Below are positions 42,776 through 55,844 of a stretch of 64,000 nt of DNA, one piece after another. Location: positions 53,262,230-53,326,229 of the forward strand of contig CM051516.1 of the NCBI GenBank assembly GCA_028015205.1, written 5' to 3'. The stretch comes from Mytilisepta virgata (lineage: Eukaryota; Mollusca; Bivalvia; Mytilida; Mytilidae). Positions within the stretch are counted from its first letter, which is position 1, and the number at the start of each line of letters is the position of its first letter. The notes under the pieces were generated by a model. The model did not search any database. It was not told where the DNA came from and worked only from the letters and a program-made list of their open reading frames with translations. The position numbers and the translations under genes are program-made.

Positions 42776-44699
42776 GGTTTTTATTAAAAAAATGATGCTT
42801 TATCACTGAAGAAAACACTATAAAGCTAGGACCAAATATTTCTCACAATAAAAAGGATTAAAGATATACCCCCCTCCCCACTGAAAATCAAATGCTGACT
42901 GCCTTATATTGTTGACACTGGCCTTTATAGAAACTGGAAAAGTGTAAGCTACATTATATAGTCACTCTATGAATATGGCCCTCACCTTTTGTTTTTCTTT
43001 TTTGTTACAATTGATATGGAATTTAAAATTACATTCATAGTTCGTTGTGTGTTAATTGTTTTCTTTGATTGTCAATTTTGGATATAATCCGAGTCTTGAT
43101 TGAAAAAAATAGATAAAAATAAAAAAAAACTCAGATGTTGTTATAGGATTTGATAGAAAATTTTGCCGCAACATCATCGCAACAATAAGTTACTCACCGA
43201 CGACAAATTCAGAAAATGGAATATTCGGGAGTAACAGATCTCTTTTTTTTGTGGACCATTAAAATGTAAATAATCCTTTTGTCATCATGAATTAGTTGAT
43301 CATTGAAATGTCCCAATTGTGTAAAAAGGTCGATCGACTTGTTTCCGTTTTCGTTAATCCCCATATGAATCTATTGATTTGCAACAAGCAACTGGTTAAC
43401 TTTGTTGGGTTTGCTTAATCTTGTAAACTTAAGTTCCGTCCTGGATTTATTTTGGAGTAAATGTTCTCAGTAGTTTGACCCAGAAAAGTAATAACGATAT
43501 TATATTTATAGCCTTATTGAATACATTTACTGAAAAGAAAGTACGCGTTTGCTGGTATACCCGCACACCTTGTACCTGCAGACATTAATATCAGGTTATT
43601 TTACAGTGTTATATACAATACGGACGAGTACAATATTTTTCGTATTGTACATAACACTGTAAAATATTCTGTTTATTATACAGTTCAAAATATTCAGACA
43701 AAAGTTTAAATAACCAATGCATGTTCTTTGTCGGGAAATTAACAATTTATTTAAACTAGCTGAATGGCATTTCAAAGTTTACCGAGGATTTCTTGAGTCG
43801 ATCTTTCTTGTCTTACACTAGACAGTATATTTTTTCTACAATCTATATATCCTCCCTTTTTACGCCCTAAACTGATTGAAAAAAAGTGAATTAGAAATCA
43901 AATACAAAGTTTACTTTGATAACTGATTTGGAAAAGTTTTGGCGCGTAATCTATTTAACCACCACGTCATAAACACTTTTCTAGGTTGGTCCCCGCCGTA
44001 ATATTCAGTATGAGCTCCGTCATATACAAATATTGTCAATCTTGTAAAATAACGGACGGGTACCAGTCTAACACTTTTCCTGTTTTTACTTCCGGTCTTA
44101 CAATACGAAAAAATATGGCTATTCGGGACGTCCAATACGGAAAATGTTTACTTCCGGTTGTATAATACGGAAAAACATTTGGAGGTCACATGTCGTAAAT
44201 GGCTCTTTCTCATTGGATTAAAAATATAACTGTATAATAATACGGTATAAATACATTATATATATATCCTTTTTGACATGGGAGAGGTTTTCCACACTAA
44301 TGGTATGTCTTATCTTATCACTTTTCCGACAATTTTAGATTGGATGTTATATTTGTAATTGTTTATATTTTATATTATATTCGGTGTATATAATTGTTCG
44401 TCACATATTATCTAATTGAGATTTAAAGCTTCACCAGGGATCATATAATACTATCATACTTCATATACAGTTCCTGGCTTCACGAACAATTTATTATCGT
44501 AATATTTGACAATAAGGTCATGAAGGTGAATAATATTATATCTAATATGTTGAACATCCTAATATAGAAAAAAAAACCATTCAAATGACAACATACTCTT
44601 ATTGCTTATCTACAATATGTTCACAAACGTTCTACAAAGTTTCTGTAAGAGAGACGGACACACACAGAGAGAGACTCTTTATTGTAAGAGTAATATATA
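42776..44699. other. Intergenic with a hairpin, no gene seen
   Basis: Contains the hairpin at 43597-43668 and two CTTCCGGT...AATACG(G)AAAAA words near 44090-44175. AT-rich otherwise. Confidence 0.5.
43597..43668. repeat. Hairpin, 25-bp arms
   Basis: TATTTTACAGTGTTATATAC with AATACG is mirrored by CGTATTGTACATAACACTGT with AAAATA; one mismatch and an 18-bp loop. Related to the AATACGGA words at 44.1 kb, so possibly a small mobile unit. Confidence 0.8.
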
Positions 44700-45567
44700 T
44701 CTACAGTGCACACAATTTATTTGCTTAAACTATTTGCTTTAGGAGGATAAACTTCCTTGTTTTTAAATATGTAATGTAAAGATAACACTATTTAAGATTT
44801 CATTAAGATTTAGTTAGTTCGTAGTTTTAGTCAAGGAAGAATTATTCTAACCGAATAAACGTCCTATTGAAATCTAAAGCCCTATCGATTTCTCCCAAAT
44901 TGTTCAGCACAGAAGAAGATATACATACATTTCAATAATATTCGTGACCATGAAAGGATTGAAAGGATTGTTTGAAATTAATTTATTTTATAATACTTTT
45001 ACATTTATTCTGCTCTGTTCTAATCCAAGCCTTGACATATAATATTATTTAGACCTGCTTTGGTCTAGAGAAATCTGAAAATAGGGAGGAAATAAATCTA
45101 TTTTTAAAAAGTACAATAAATATCAATAGGTCCTAATACTTCGGATGAAATGGCAGTACATCTACTGTTTAGCTGCTCACAAAAATTATATGGTTCTCAG
45201 CTGGGCTTCAGTTCATAAAATTTGTTTTACGATAGACCGGTCTATATATAAATGACATATAATATGTGTAATGAACTGTTTTTTATATACTGAATTTATA
45301 TTCTTACATGCACAAGAATTTATAACACCAACTATTAACACTCCGTGATGCAATAACACCTACTTATAATCAACGAAAAAAGTTATGCAAACTGAAAATT
45401 TTAGCATTAATATTTAAAGAACAGTAAATCTTTTAGATACTAGTGGATTGTTTACAATATCGACGTCACATTTTTCATTTATTCTCAAATATGAAACTAC
45501 TGTTATGTATAATGCAGTCATACTGCAATTTCATATCCGAGTAATCTTTGGTTTGTCTAAAATAGTG

Positions 45568-45680
45568 ATTCTGGTTTTGTTGATTCTTAATATTTAAGGC
45601 CTTTAGCACAACTGATGAGTCGTAAATCGACGAAATATGGACATGTTGTGCATCAAAATTGGTATCAAAGAATTCATATT
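45568..45680 (+). repeat. Dispersed repeat R2, copy upstream of receptor C
   Basis: GCCTTTAGCACAACTGATGA, CGACGAAATATGGACATG and TTGTGCATCAAAATTGGTAT, ending about 310 bp before the start codon of receptor C. Truncated at its left side relative to the copy at 34.08 kb. Confidence 0.8.
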
Positions 45681-45987
45681 AAGTTTATGCCTCACCACAT
45701 TTTGAAACAAAACTAAGACACCTTGCCTAAGGATCTTTCAACAGATACTCTGCTTATCTGGAACCTCTTTTTTTTAAATTAAATTTTAACAAAATACAAC
45801 ATGTAGTTAACAAAATAAAACCAATATTAAGGCGACCATATTTTTTTTCATGAACCGCTGTGCATGTATATTATACATTTACATTCCAGGCAGAAATACA
45901 TGATAGTTGAACATGAACAGAATTTCTTAAGATAAACAGCACTACTGATTTGTTAAAAATGAGCGCAAATTCTAATGGTCAGAAGAT

Positions 45988-46744
45988 ATGAACAGTAGTT
46001 CAAGCGACGACGAGGCTTATGTTCTGTACTATGGTTTGAGTGGGTATCCGGTCACTGTTTTTTATTTGATTATAAACGTGCTTACTTTAGTTGTCGCATT
46101 AATAGCAACAATTTTGAACAGTGTATCTCTAAATATATTACTTGGAAACCGTTTTCAAGACGATATTGTATGCATATTTATCAGTAACCAGGCTGCATCT
46201 GACCTCTTCTGTAGTATCCTACTTATTTATAATATTATATATAATTTAGTTGAGTATCAACTACACTTCGTTGAATGTGCTGTCCGTTTTGGTTTGGTTA
46301 ATGGAGTATTCATGGCATCTTTTATAATTATATTTACACTAACATTTGAACGCTATTTAAAAATAATGTTACCGTTGAAGTACTGTTTAATCCTTACACC
46401 AAGACGATCAAAAGGCTTTATGATATGCAACTGGATGTTTAGCTTAGTTTTTAGCCAGACACCTTTGATGGGATGGAGTCAATACAAATCGGAACACAAC
46501 TGCAGATATTTTAACGTGTTTACGAATGAATTCCTGCGAATTTACTGTGCAGTCCTGTTCACTATGTCAGTATTTCTTATTCTTATGTATGCTCACATAC
46601 TATATATTGCATTAAAACAAAGTAGTCAGATTGAGAGGTTTGACCAGTTTGGTGTAAATCGTCGACACAAACACTTGTGGTGGCGACCTGCAAAAACGGC
46701 CCTGATTATCGTTGGTGTTAATGTTTTATGTTGGTTTCCTTCAG
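45988..46744 (+). CDS. Receptor C exon 1: adenosine/MECA-like class A GPCR (N-terminus to TM6)
   Basis: With exon 2 (47895-48130) this gives a 330-residue receptor, paralogous to B and nearly a twin of D. Landmarks: short Ser/Asp-rich N-terminus with NSS at 2-4; TM1 about 24-52 with N44; TM2 AASDL (D72); C97 in the expected disulfide position 25 residues before R122 of ERY; TPRRSK in loop 2; TPLMGW (158-163) then C172RYF in extracellular loop 2; RRHKHLWWRPAKTALIIVG leads into TM6, which ends CWFPS. The donor CAG|GTATGT is phase 1. The open frame runs on for 18 codons into the intron, which is not coding because TM7 is in exon 2. The start ATG aligns with the second in-frame ATG of receptor D. 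Ligand unknown; adenosine-like by motif only. Confidence 0.92.
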
Positions 46745-47894
46745 GTATGTATACGTATAAGACTTCCATTTTAATTCATCTAAATAAATTCAAATTTTGA
46801 TTGTCACATTTGGAACTTTTTGGAAGAGTATCTGTATTCGGGAATTAAAATACATGTACAAGTAGTTAAAATACGCAAAATGTAGATTTCGCTATTCCCC
46901 AGAGATAGTGACGTTAGAAAGAATAAGCAATATTTATAAATCTCGATACATTTTCCACATTGTTTAGGAAAAAAATAAAATAAACAAATAATATACCAGA
47001 ACGACCAGGCTTGCCAAAATATATACTATTTTTTTTCTTATATATTATGATTTTTTTTCTGAAAATTTGAATATTTTGCTTTTTGAGATAAGCAAATTAA
47101 ACGACAGAGAAATTGGTTGCATGTATCCAGCTTGTTTTATAGTGCCAATAACATCAAGCATAGCTAACGATGAATAAAAACAATTACATCTATAAGAAAA
47201 ATTATTTACACGAAACAAATATATTTGTTCCAAGAAAATTTTACAAAACACTTGAAAGTTAAGATGAAGAGATTCCGATGAGACAATTAACACTTTGATA
47301 AATCCAGAGGTCGGCAGCGATGAGGACAATGAACCAGTGAAACAGAAGGGAAACAGAAAATAAAAGAATGAATCTGAATTGATGATCAAAACACACACAC
47401 ACACAGGGGAAGTAAACAGTTCCTGTCACTTTAAAGACATCTGCTATAATGCTCGTGTTAGGTCTATAGTTATTTCTGTGATCGAGAATCAGGAAATAAC
47501 GTAATTAGAAAGATTGGGTTTCATTCGGAAAAAAAATTATTCATAAAGATCTTTTAGTTCGCTATTTCGAAGTGATGATTTTACGTTTGGCATGTTTAGA
47601 ACGATAATACATTTTTTTGAGTAGCTATTGCGTGATTGGCAAGGTCATGTCAAAAAAATTACCGTACCGTCGATACTTTCTGTAAAAACGTATAATTTGT
47701 GGAATATGAAATCCGTATGCGGAAAAGCTAGAATATTTCCACTGACGAACCGGAAGTTGCCAGTTGGGAAAGGAAGGTCATCATGATTGAATTTACATCT
47801 AGTGTAAAATTTTTGAACATTGAACTATGTTTTAATTATGTGTATCTCAATGAATCAACCTGTATACAGTAATATTGCAAGGTACTTTTTGTAG
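46745..47894 (+). other. Intron of receptor C
   Basis: 1150 bp, GT at 46745 to AG at 47894 (TACTTTTTGTAG). It includes a short (AC)n run near 47390. Its middle part is alignable with the receptor D intron (AGAATCAG, GATTTCATTCTGG-like words near 47490-47530 and 59150-59190). No separate gene. Confidence 0.85.
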
Positions 47895-48130
47895 GAATAT
47901 ATATTCTGATAGCCACCTCCGACTACATGAGCCACATGTCCATAGAGCAGAAGGGGACCATAATAACCTACGTATCATCCGTTATTTATTTGACTTGCAT
48001 AGCCAATCCCATTATTTATGCTTGCAAAATTGAGAAAGTTAGTAGAGCTATCAGAAGGATGTTCAAATTACAGCAGAGGAACACTTACTTAACGGAATAT
48101 AATCTTAAACCAAAACATCCTGTGCTTTGA
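47895..48130 (+). CDS. Receptor C exon 2: TM7 and C-terminal tail
   Basis: Joins phase 1 to give CWFPSGIYILIATSDYMS. TM7 contains YLTCIANPIIYACKIEKVSR (NPxxY 290-294), then a short tail ending NTYLTEYNLKPKHPVL. Differs from D exon 2 at few residues. Confidence 0.93.
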
Positions 48131-49469
48131 GACATTATTACCATGTTCTGTTCACTTTTGTTGCCATTTTCACATTTGTAAAATCTTTGTTGCATAACAT
48201 GTAGTTTTGTTGAGTTATATGTTGTTTCGAGAATTCTCCAACATGAATGCTAAAAGAATATTGCGTACTAGAATATTGCTCATACGTTTGCGATTTTTGG
48301 AAGGTGTAAAAATATATGACTAAATTAGTGCGTCAACTTCCTTAACAAAGCTAAAATAGGTAGATAACTGATATTATCTCCCTTTGACCATCAGGACCAT
48401 AACAAATTGAATATGTAAATATTTTTATATTTAAATTTTTATTTTGAATGTGAAAAGTATGGTATCAGCTTACTATTTCTACAGTTAATGTCGTTTGGCA
48501 GTAGTAATCGGAAACACGATGTTATAAAACAGAATTGGCAGCAGAAGTCAGAATGCTACTTTAAACTCTAATGTATTTCATTCAGTTGTTAGAAAAAAGT
48601 AACCAGAAAAGTCTCATTACATTTATCAGTAGTAGCGTTAGGTTCAGGTACCTTAATTTCTTTTTTAGAGACCAAACTCGAGCTATGGAGACATAGCCTA
48701 ACTGTTTCTAGTGCACTTTAAAACTCTGAAAAATGTGTTTCTAAAATATATCAAGTCAGATATGGTGCTACCTTCTATTTTTTCTTCACCTTCAGAGAAA
48801 GCACATTATACGATAAGTTTGGATGAAAAAAAATGTTGTATGTTATTCTAGTTTGACAGGAACCGAATTGATGAATTTCACCTTATTTTCACCTGTATTA
48901 AAATATTACAAGTTACCTTGTGTTATGTGACAATCTTTTGCAATTAATTATGAATAATTAGATCTTAATTTAATTTAATTGAAGTTTTGAAGATTTTTTC
49001 ATATGCCTTCTGCAAATGTGTGCTTATATTTAAATTGTTATGATGAAATTCTTTGATATTTTTTATTAATTTAATTGGTGTAAAGAGAAACTGTGGATTT
49101 CATATTACATAAAAGCAAAAACCATGCATACTTTTGCGTGCAAAGAACATGTTTTGTTCTTTGTGCTGCTGGCAAACGCACTGCAATATCTAAAATTATT
49201 TTGTACGGGTTTTCCTACGGAGATTTATATATGGAAAATAATCCCTTTCAAATTTGATTTACATATCTGCAATACTCGGTGACACCATGATCATATGTTG
49301 AAAGGAATTAATTCAAACGGGAGATGTCTTTATGCTTTGTAAACACATCTAAATGGTATAAACGTTACATATAGAATTTCCCTACGACGGACCATGTCTG
49401 TAATTTTAAACGGTTTTCAGTTTCAAATTTGTCAATTTGAATTCAAATCTGCTGTACAATATTTCGTGT
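48131..49469. other. 3' flank of receptor C, duplicated at 60.34-61.93 kb
   Basis: No further gene; the paralogy with the flank of receptor D extends to about 49285. Confidence 0.6.
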
Positions 49470-49575
49470 TACTTTTTGGCCTCAAATATTTCTGGCCTTG
49501 AACACTACTGATGAAACATTATTTGTTGAAATATGCTTAAGAATTGCATCGAAATCGGTATAAACGAATTTTTGA
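49470..49575 (+). repeat. Dispersed repeat R2, diverged copy
   Basis: TGGCCTTGAACACTACTGATGA-like start, then GAATTGCATCGAAATCGGTAT; clearly related to but more diverged than the other R2 copies. Confidence 0.6.
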
Positions 49576-49584
49576 CAAATTTTT

Positions 49585-50000
49585 GATTTGATGGGTGGGT
49601 GGATGAATTATTGTTTAACGTCCAGTGGCAACAATTAATTGCATATTAGGAGGAGGACATGTTGATATTATATGAATATGATCCCGGCTTTGAACTAGAC
49701 CGACACGCTGAGTCGCATTTTTAACGTACTAGCTCACAAGGTAATTGTCCACAGGAAGACATATTACCCCACTCGGAACAATTATACTGACCCCGAGCCG
49801 ACAAGTGCATTGCCCTTACTCTTAGATGTCGCTTGTTTAGCAGAAAAGCAGCAAATACTAATTTCAATGTCTTTGATCGAACCCGCTACCACGAGACCAC
49901 CGAGGCTGTTAATTTGGATTTGGGATGGCATCATGGTCATGAGTGTACTTGATAAAATTAACCAAGAAAGGGCGTCCCACTCGAGGTATCCAACTTATTG
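49585..50000 (+). repeat. SINE-like dispersed repeat
   Basis: GGATGAATTATTGTTTAACG, CATGTTGATATTATATGAAT, GACACGCTGAGTCGCATTTT and GATCGAACCCGCTACCACGA. Base composition is higher in GC than the flanks, and a decayed partial copy lies at 880-955. The GATCGAACCC word recalls a tRNA T-arm box, but no tRNA fold was verified. A 65-codon frame here is incidental. Confidence 0.5.
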
Positions 50001-51121
50001 TAAATAATATATTAGCTTCATTTTTTATTTAAAAACCGGGATTTTTGTATGCGCTCGTATGGGTTGATTTTCAACTAGCTCAATGTGTACATTTTTTTAA
50101 ATTTTGCAGTTAATATTAAGTCGTTCTTCAAGTGGCTAAAATATGAAAATTAACGGATATGGGGTGTTACAGAGATAAATCACAAAGGAGTGTGAAGAAA
50201 AGGGTAGCGAAGACGAGAAAAGGTTGATCACATGATTGTATTATGTTTTTATATGCTTAAACCAATATGAATAAACTCAAACACATAAATTAGAGGCGTC
50301 TGTTTACAGTTGTAACAGCATTATATTATCAAATAAACAAAATTGCAATAAATGCATTAAATTTAAATACACGCATACATTCATCACTATTTATTCTGGC
50401 ACATATACTACAGACAAAGCTATCTACAAAAGATTAAAATGACACATTAATTATTTCTAAAACAATTTTTAATGAGGGATTCAACTTTTCTTCCAAACAA
50501 ACAAAATATCAGAAATACATATGTAATATAGTTTGATGTGTAATCTTTACCACTAACTATGAATGTTATTCAGGGATAGTATTACTACGCTGGACCGACA
50601 TTGGCTGCGGATTGCTAAGGTGATTGGCGCAACGTTGGGCCGTCGTCATTTTTCTCATCGGGCCCACGTCCAACAAACGTCGTCTTTAAAAATTACGGAC
50701 CAAATACCAATGTTCTCCAACATTCCGATGCAGTGATGCAATTTATACCACCCTTATACTAAAGTTCATACAATATATCACAAACAATTTATCGATGCAA
50801 TACCGACGCTCTGAGACAATTCATATTGTTCTTATATCAATCCTCCAGTGCTCAACTCTTATCGACCATCTTGTGATGTCACGTCCACACAACGTCATAA
50901 CATAAAGATATTAACGTAATCTACTGCAACCTCTTTCCATCGTTTGACTGGATACTTTCCTGGAAAAGTTAATTTTTCCGATCAATTAACGACTAAAAAT
51001 TAAGACAAACGCAAAATATTAAATTTTATGTCGATCATGGATCAAAATATCCTACATGTTTTACCATCAACATATTACATTCCTGACATATATATAACAA
51101 CAGAAAATTTTTCAAACTGTA
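50001..51121. other. Intergenic, no gene seen
   Basis: A GC-richer patch at 50585-50700 (GGACCGACATTGGCTGCGGA) has no supported frame. Confidence 0.45.
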
Positions 51122-51355
51122 AGTAAAGTCAAGAAATACCAAAGGGATATTCGAAGGAGGGAAACATCAAAACAACTGACAAACTCTGAAGAACAGCGAA
51201 TACAAGACCAAAACAATACATGCACTACAATTAAAAACTAAAATCATATCAACAACATGCACCCCACCAAAAAAACCGGGGGTAGACTCAGGTGCTCCGG
51301 AAGAGTAAGCAGTCTCTGCTTCCTGCAGGACACCCACCATGATGCCCATGTCAAT
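51122..51355 (-). repeat. Dispersed repeat R1 (variant a), minus orientation
   Basis: AAGTCAAGAAATACCAAAGG start; AAAAAAACCGGGGGTAGACT and TCCTGCAGGACACCC near the other end. Same family as 12441-12730. Confidence 0.88.
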
Positions 51356-52899
51356 TGTAACTGACCCTTCTACAATCTAGCATTCTACAATTTATCCTGC
51401 AACTCTTCTATACAAGCAACTAAAATACATTGCCTGTATATTAGTCTGGATGAATAAAAAGTATCGTGTATATATTAAAATATTATATAACATCTCTAAA
51501 ATTGGTTGTTATAAGTACACTGAATTTCGTTGTTTTGTGACTATCTAACATTTAATGAGTTATGTACCACCAGTTTATTGGGATATTTCAATTCGCGGTT
51601 TTACAGTTCCATTGAAAACGGGTATACATGTACACGCATGTATAATAAACCTTTAGTGATTGGGATCGACGTAATTCAATTGATGGATTGACTACTCTTC
51701 GACATTCTGTATCCAGGTGCACTTAATTTAAGAATGTTTATTATATGAAGTAATATTTTAGGTTCTACGGATGAAGCGATGGATGTTATTCATACAAAAG
51801 CTTTCTCAAAACCAACCCCAAAACAATCGGAGTTATGAAATTTAACATGATATATAGAGATGTGGACAATGGTAATGATTCCACAATCTGTGCATTTACA
51901 GCACCCGGTGTGGCATCTACGTTATTATTCGGACACTTACATGTATGTTCATCCTCATACAGAGTTATTTTTTCGACTTAGTGTTTAATGCTGATCCTAC
52001 AGGTGCTACAATTACGCAATGACTTCCTGTGTTTCACTGGCATCGTTGTCAAGGAGATACGACACATAACCAGAATTTATTAACAGTAGAGAATAGATGG
52101 AAACTAAAATGAATTGGAAGGTCGTTCATGCTTTTTGTATACACTATCTTTTTTTTTACAAAATCTTTAGATCGATTGTATCAGACGGATTAAATGTCAA
52201 TAGAAAAATTGGTAAGGAAATATATATCGGTAATAATGAAAAGTTGTAAAAAATCTCCATCGTTAACGAAAAACTAAAATTTAAAGAATATACTTTATCT
52301 TAAGTTGAAAAAAGCCTTGAAAATTGAGAAAGTCCGGGAGTGTTATTCGACTTCCTCTTCACAATCGACAGTTCCTTCCTTGCCCCCTGAAACTAAAATC
52401 GTTGTGTTCTTTATTTTGTAACATGTTTCTTAATAGAACACTAATAGCTGATCACTAATTGGCCGTACATGTACAGTCCAATGGAAAAGCAAAGGAGAAG
52501 ATGCTAACAACAAATGTGTGGTCTATTTTCAACCTCACCATACTAAAGATAGAATGTCTACTACTTTCAATCAGTCCGAAATTAGAGCTTTGCTTGAAAA
52601 ATGCACTTTGTATTGATTACTTCGATATTTGTTTTTGGTTGGGTCAAGAAGGTTAATCCGGGATTCAGAAAAGCGCAATAGAAATCATTGAAATCTTATA
52701 GTTTTTTTTTATTCTTTTGGACCTCACTGACTACTCTTAACATATCAGTAGGTGTGTATAGTTTGGTTTATTGCTTTATTATGATATTAACTTTTGAGCG
52801 AATGGCAAGATTTATGTCCTTAATTAACCAATAAATACAAGACGTTGTTCGAACTTAAGATTGAGAGATACCCTTTACTTTATGTGAACAGGATACATA
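51356..52899. other. Intergenic, no gene seen
   Basis: AT-rich, with a 65-codon frame at 52459-52656 lacking recognisable features. Confidence 0.5.
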
Positions 52900-53384
52900 T
52901 CTATACAGTTGAGTGAACCCGCCATATTTGTTTAAACTGTTGTTTAAAAGTCTAACTATTTGCAAGTAAAACTTCCTTATTTTTAAAATATATCGTCCTT
53001 TAAAAATAACCGTATTTAAGTCAAGCAGATTTAAAATTGGAATTGTATTTTACGGAAGAATCATACAAATGAATAGTAGTTTTACTGTTTTACCAAAAAC
53101 TAAACGATAAGGAAAATTTTCAGATATTTTAGTTCAATAGGAAGTATATAGTCTTGTGAAATTTAACTTTTACAGAAGAAGAATTGACACTGTATGTCAT
53201 GATCAGCATCATTTCAAAATTATTCGTGAGTATGAAGGGATCTTTTGATGGTATTTGGTTATATTATACTTTTACATTAATTCTGCTTTATTTTTATCCA
53301 AGTTGACCAGACTTCTATCCGTCAAAATATGAAAACAGCAAGAATGAAACTTATTTCAAAAATTATAGTATGACGATTATATAA

Positions 53385-53690
53385 GTAAAGTCAAGAAATA
53401 TCTAAGTGATATTCGAAGGAGAGAAAAATCGCAACAACTGACAAACTCCAGAGAACAACGAAGACAAGACCAAAACAATACATGCACTACAATTAAAAAT
53501 TAAAAACATATGAACAACATGGACCCCACTAAAAAAACCGGGGGTAGACTCAGGTGCTCCGGAAGAGTAAGCAGTCTCTGCTTCTTGCAGGACACCCGCC
53601 ATGCTGCCCATGTGAAATCCGGTATGAGAAAGGGATAATAACAATGGAACAGGTCCATTTTCATTTGGGAAACGGTTTTTTTCATGCCTG
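53385..53690 (-). repeat. Dispersed repeat R1 (variant a), minus orientation, longest copy
   Basis: From AAGTAAAGTCAAGAAATATC to GACACCCGCCATGCTGCCCA and then AATCCGGTATGAGAAAGGGA. The last part is shared with the copy at 12.48 kb in reverse, giving a family length of at least 290 bp. Absent from unit 1, so inserted after the duplication. Confidence 0.88.
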
Positions 53691-54062
53691 TCAACCACGT
53701 CATGATATAAATTCACTATTTAACAAATAGTTAATAAAAGGAGTAGTTACCGGTATTCAGAAAACGAAATGTCTGAAGGCGAGTGCAATAATAGGTGTAT
53801 GAAATTCAAGTCAACAATGTCATCAAGCTAAACCGACATTATTAACAAGAGATCTGTGTATCTGAGGTAGTAAGCTAACATGAACTCACAAAGCACAGAG
53901 TACAGTGGATCAATGAACTTGCGTAGCCATCTCATGAACCTCTAAAGGGTAACACTTCAAGTAAAACGGAAGTTTGTGGGCCGGTTGAGTGCTCTTAAAA
54001 CATTGTGAACGCCATATAGTGCTGTATAACCCTCAGTGTAATGAACTATTTCTTATAAATTA

Positions 54063-54581
54063 GTCAACAAAAGAAACGATACAGGGTAATGCATTTTCAT
54101 ATATTCATAATTTCAAATAGCTGTACTAAGCAGAAAATAGACCGATACGTCTGATTTTATAGTAGATTGTTTTCTCATCAAATTTTGTGCAAAAAGTTTG
54201 AAATAAAAAACTCCAATTTTTGAAATTTTAAAAATCACAGTTTTCAACCCAAAATTAAAACAATCAGTATTTTTACCCCGTTATGTGACTCATAATGTCT
54301 GTGTGACAAAAGATTTGAGTTTTTACGACAGATTTCAGCCACTGGATTTTCATTTTACAAAATGTTTGTCGATGTTCTTCTTGATTTTCCGCAAATATAA
54401 TTTAACCCTCTATTGGAAATTTCCATTTTCCACCATTTCAAATTCTATCAAATTTCAAGATGAGAAGTATAAGATCAAAAAATGAAGTAGCAAACCACTG
54501 TTGCCATCATACTTCAGTTTTTGAAAGAATTACTAACATATTTGGTTCCGAACTCGTGTATATATAGTTACTTTTGTTGAC
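54063..54581. mobile_element. Mariner-type MITE flanked by TA, absent from the paralogous site
   Basis: The left end GTCAACAAAAGAAACGATA and right end TATAGTTACTTTTGTTGAC are inverted repeats, each bordered by TA (54061-54062 and 54582-54583). The paralogous segment upstream of receptor C (about 45272-45300) runs from GTAATGAACTG to ACTGAATTTATATTC without it. The 519-bp interior has no transposase; a 66-codon frame is incidental. Tc1/mariner transposons duplicate TA. Confidence 0.85.
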
Positions 54582-54599
54582 TAGTATATATTGAATTTA

Positions 54600-55844
54600 T
54601 ATTCGTACAAACATATAACATATTTTGTGATTCAGAAGAATTTACAAAACCCACTATTAAGACTCTTAGCTCAGATAACACCATCATTTTACTCAAAGAG
54701 ATTGCATGTAGTTCAGAAAACTAAACTATTTCAATATCAATTTTCTAAAAACAACATTGAAAATTTTTATATACAAAGTGGATTCTCCGCTTCCAATACC
54801 GAAAACAAATATCCATATTAATAAGAAAAATTTTTCCTTTTTTAAAAAAATGTTTTGAGGTATGTTTTGCACATTAATGTAATTTTGCAAGACTTTTATG
54901 GAATAGTTAATCTTTAAAAACATATAAAACCTTGTTTGTCTTAAATGGTCCTTGTAATCGTGTTTATTCTTAATTTTTCTTTTCTGCACCACTATATTAT
55001 AAAGTTAATATTACAAGATCAAATTAAGACACGTTGTGTCGGGTTCAATCAAGACAAGTTCAGATCAGTTTAGCACAGGTAAAGTTAAACTTTGCAGAAT
55101 TCATGCTGAACTTTTACGAATGTTCTTACTTGTAACAGTTTTTGATTGTCTACAAGGCAATGGTACTAGTTTTACGGACCACATTCTATATGTCTGCCAA
55201 GTTTCATATAAATCGCCCGAGCCGTTTCTGAAAAGATGCTATGACACAGTTGGTCGGCCGAGCAAAGATGAAACCGAGTAAAAACAATATGTTTCCCTCA
55301 AACTACGTTTTACGAACATACAATATAACATATATACAACAGTATGAATAGGTTATCGGATTTACAGAATTGAAAAAAAAAAACCAAGTACGATTTATTA
55401 GATTTTGGCTGATTTAAAAGAGTCCACTGTGTCGGCGTTAATTATACTATCCGGTAGTGAGTTTCACTGTATAATTGTTCTACTTTGTTTTTTTTTACTT
55501 TTTTCATTATTATAATTTCATATTGGAATTAATTGTTCCATATGTATGTTTTGCCAAAAATATTCGGTTTGACAAAAATGCTTGGGTTCAGTTATATAAA
55601 AACATATCAATGATTCCGACAAGCGTGCATATATATGATATAATACTAATTTCAGTTTGCAACATATTGACAAAATTCAGTGATTTTCTAGGCCGAAACT
55701 AGAATTTCTGAACCATTTACCACATTTCTGCATAGTCATTGTATTAAACTCAAAATAACTTAACAGCCAAACCGTTTAGCAAATTTGTATTATATAAAGG
55801 AGTTCACCCGACTTTAATAATATGTTCAGCTACATGTAATTCCA
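54600..55844. other. Upstream region of receptor D, no gene seen
   Basis: Frames of 75-81 codons at 54591-55702 have no recognisable features. A stretch at about 55185-55270 (TGCCAAGTTTCATATAAATC, GCCGAGCAAAGATGAAACCG) has the look of a dispersed repeat. Confidence 0.45.

Larger units (their letters stand above)
44700..49285 (+). repeat. Segmental duplication unit 1 (receptor C and flanks)
   Basis: Paralogous in order with 52900-61925. Paired landmarks: 44740 TAAACTTCCTTGTTTTTAAA with 52970 AAACTTCCTTATTTTTAAAA; 44990 ATAATACTTTTACATTTATT with 53264 ATTATACTTTTACATTAATT; GTAATGAACTG at 45269 with GTAATGAACTA at 54038; exons of C with exons of D; 48190 TTGCATAACATGTAGTTTTG with 60409 TTGCATAGCATGTCGTTTTG; 49103 CATAAAAGCAAAAACCATGC with 61765 CATAAAAGCAAAAATCGTGC. 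Unit 1 is the shorter one, with fewer insertions. Confidence 0.88.

Noticed and set aside
46745..46800. Continuation of the receptor C frame past CWFPSG
   Set aside because: It runs through a splice donor into the intron; TM7 is supplied by exon 2, as in B and D.
49585..50000. Possible tRNA-derived SINE head
   Set aside because: A single box-like word is not enough; no clover-leaf could be confirmed by eye.
51167..53716. Similar frames with MAGVLQEAETAYSSGAPEST-type peptides
   Set aside because: The similarity reflects R1 repeat DNA; copies in the same family carry frameshifts and no domain is present.
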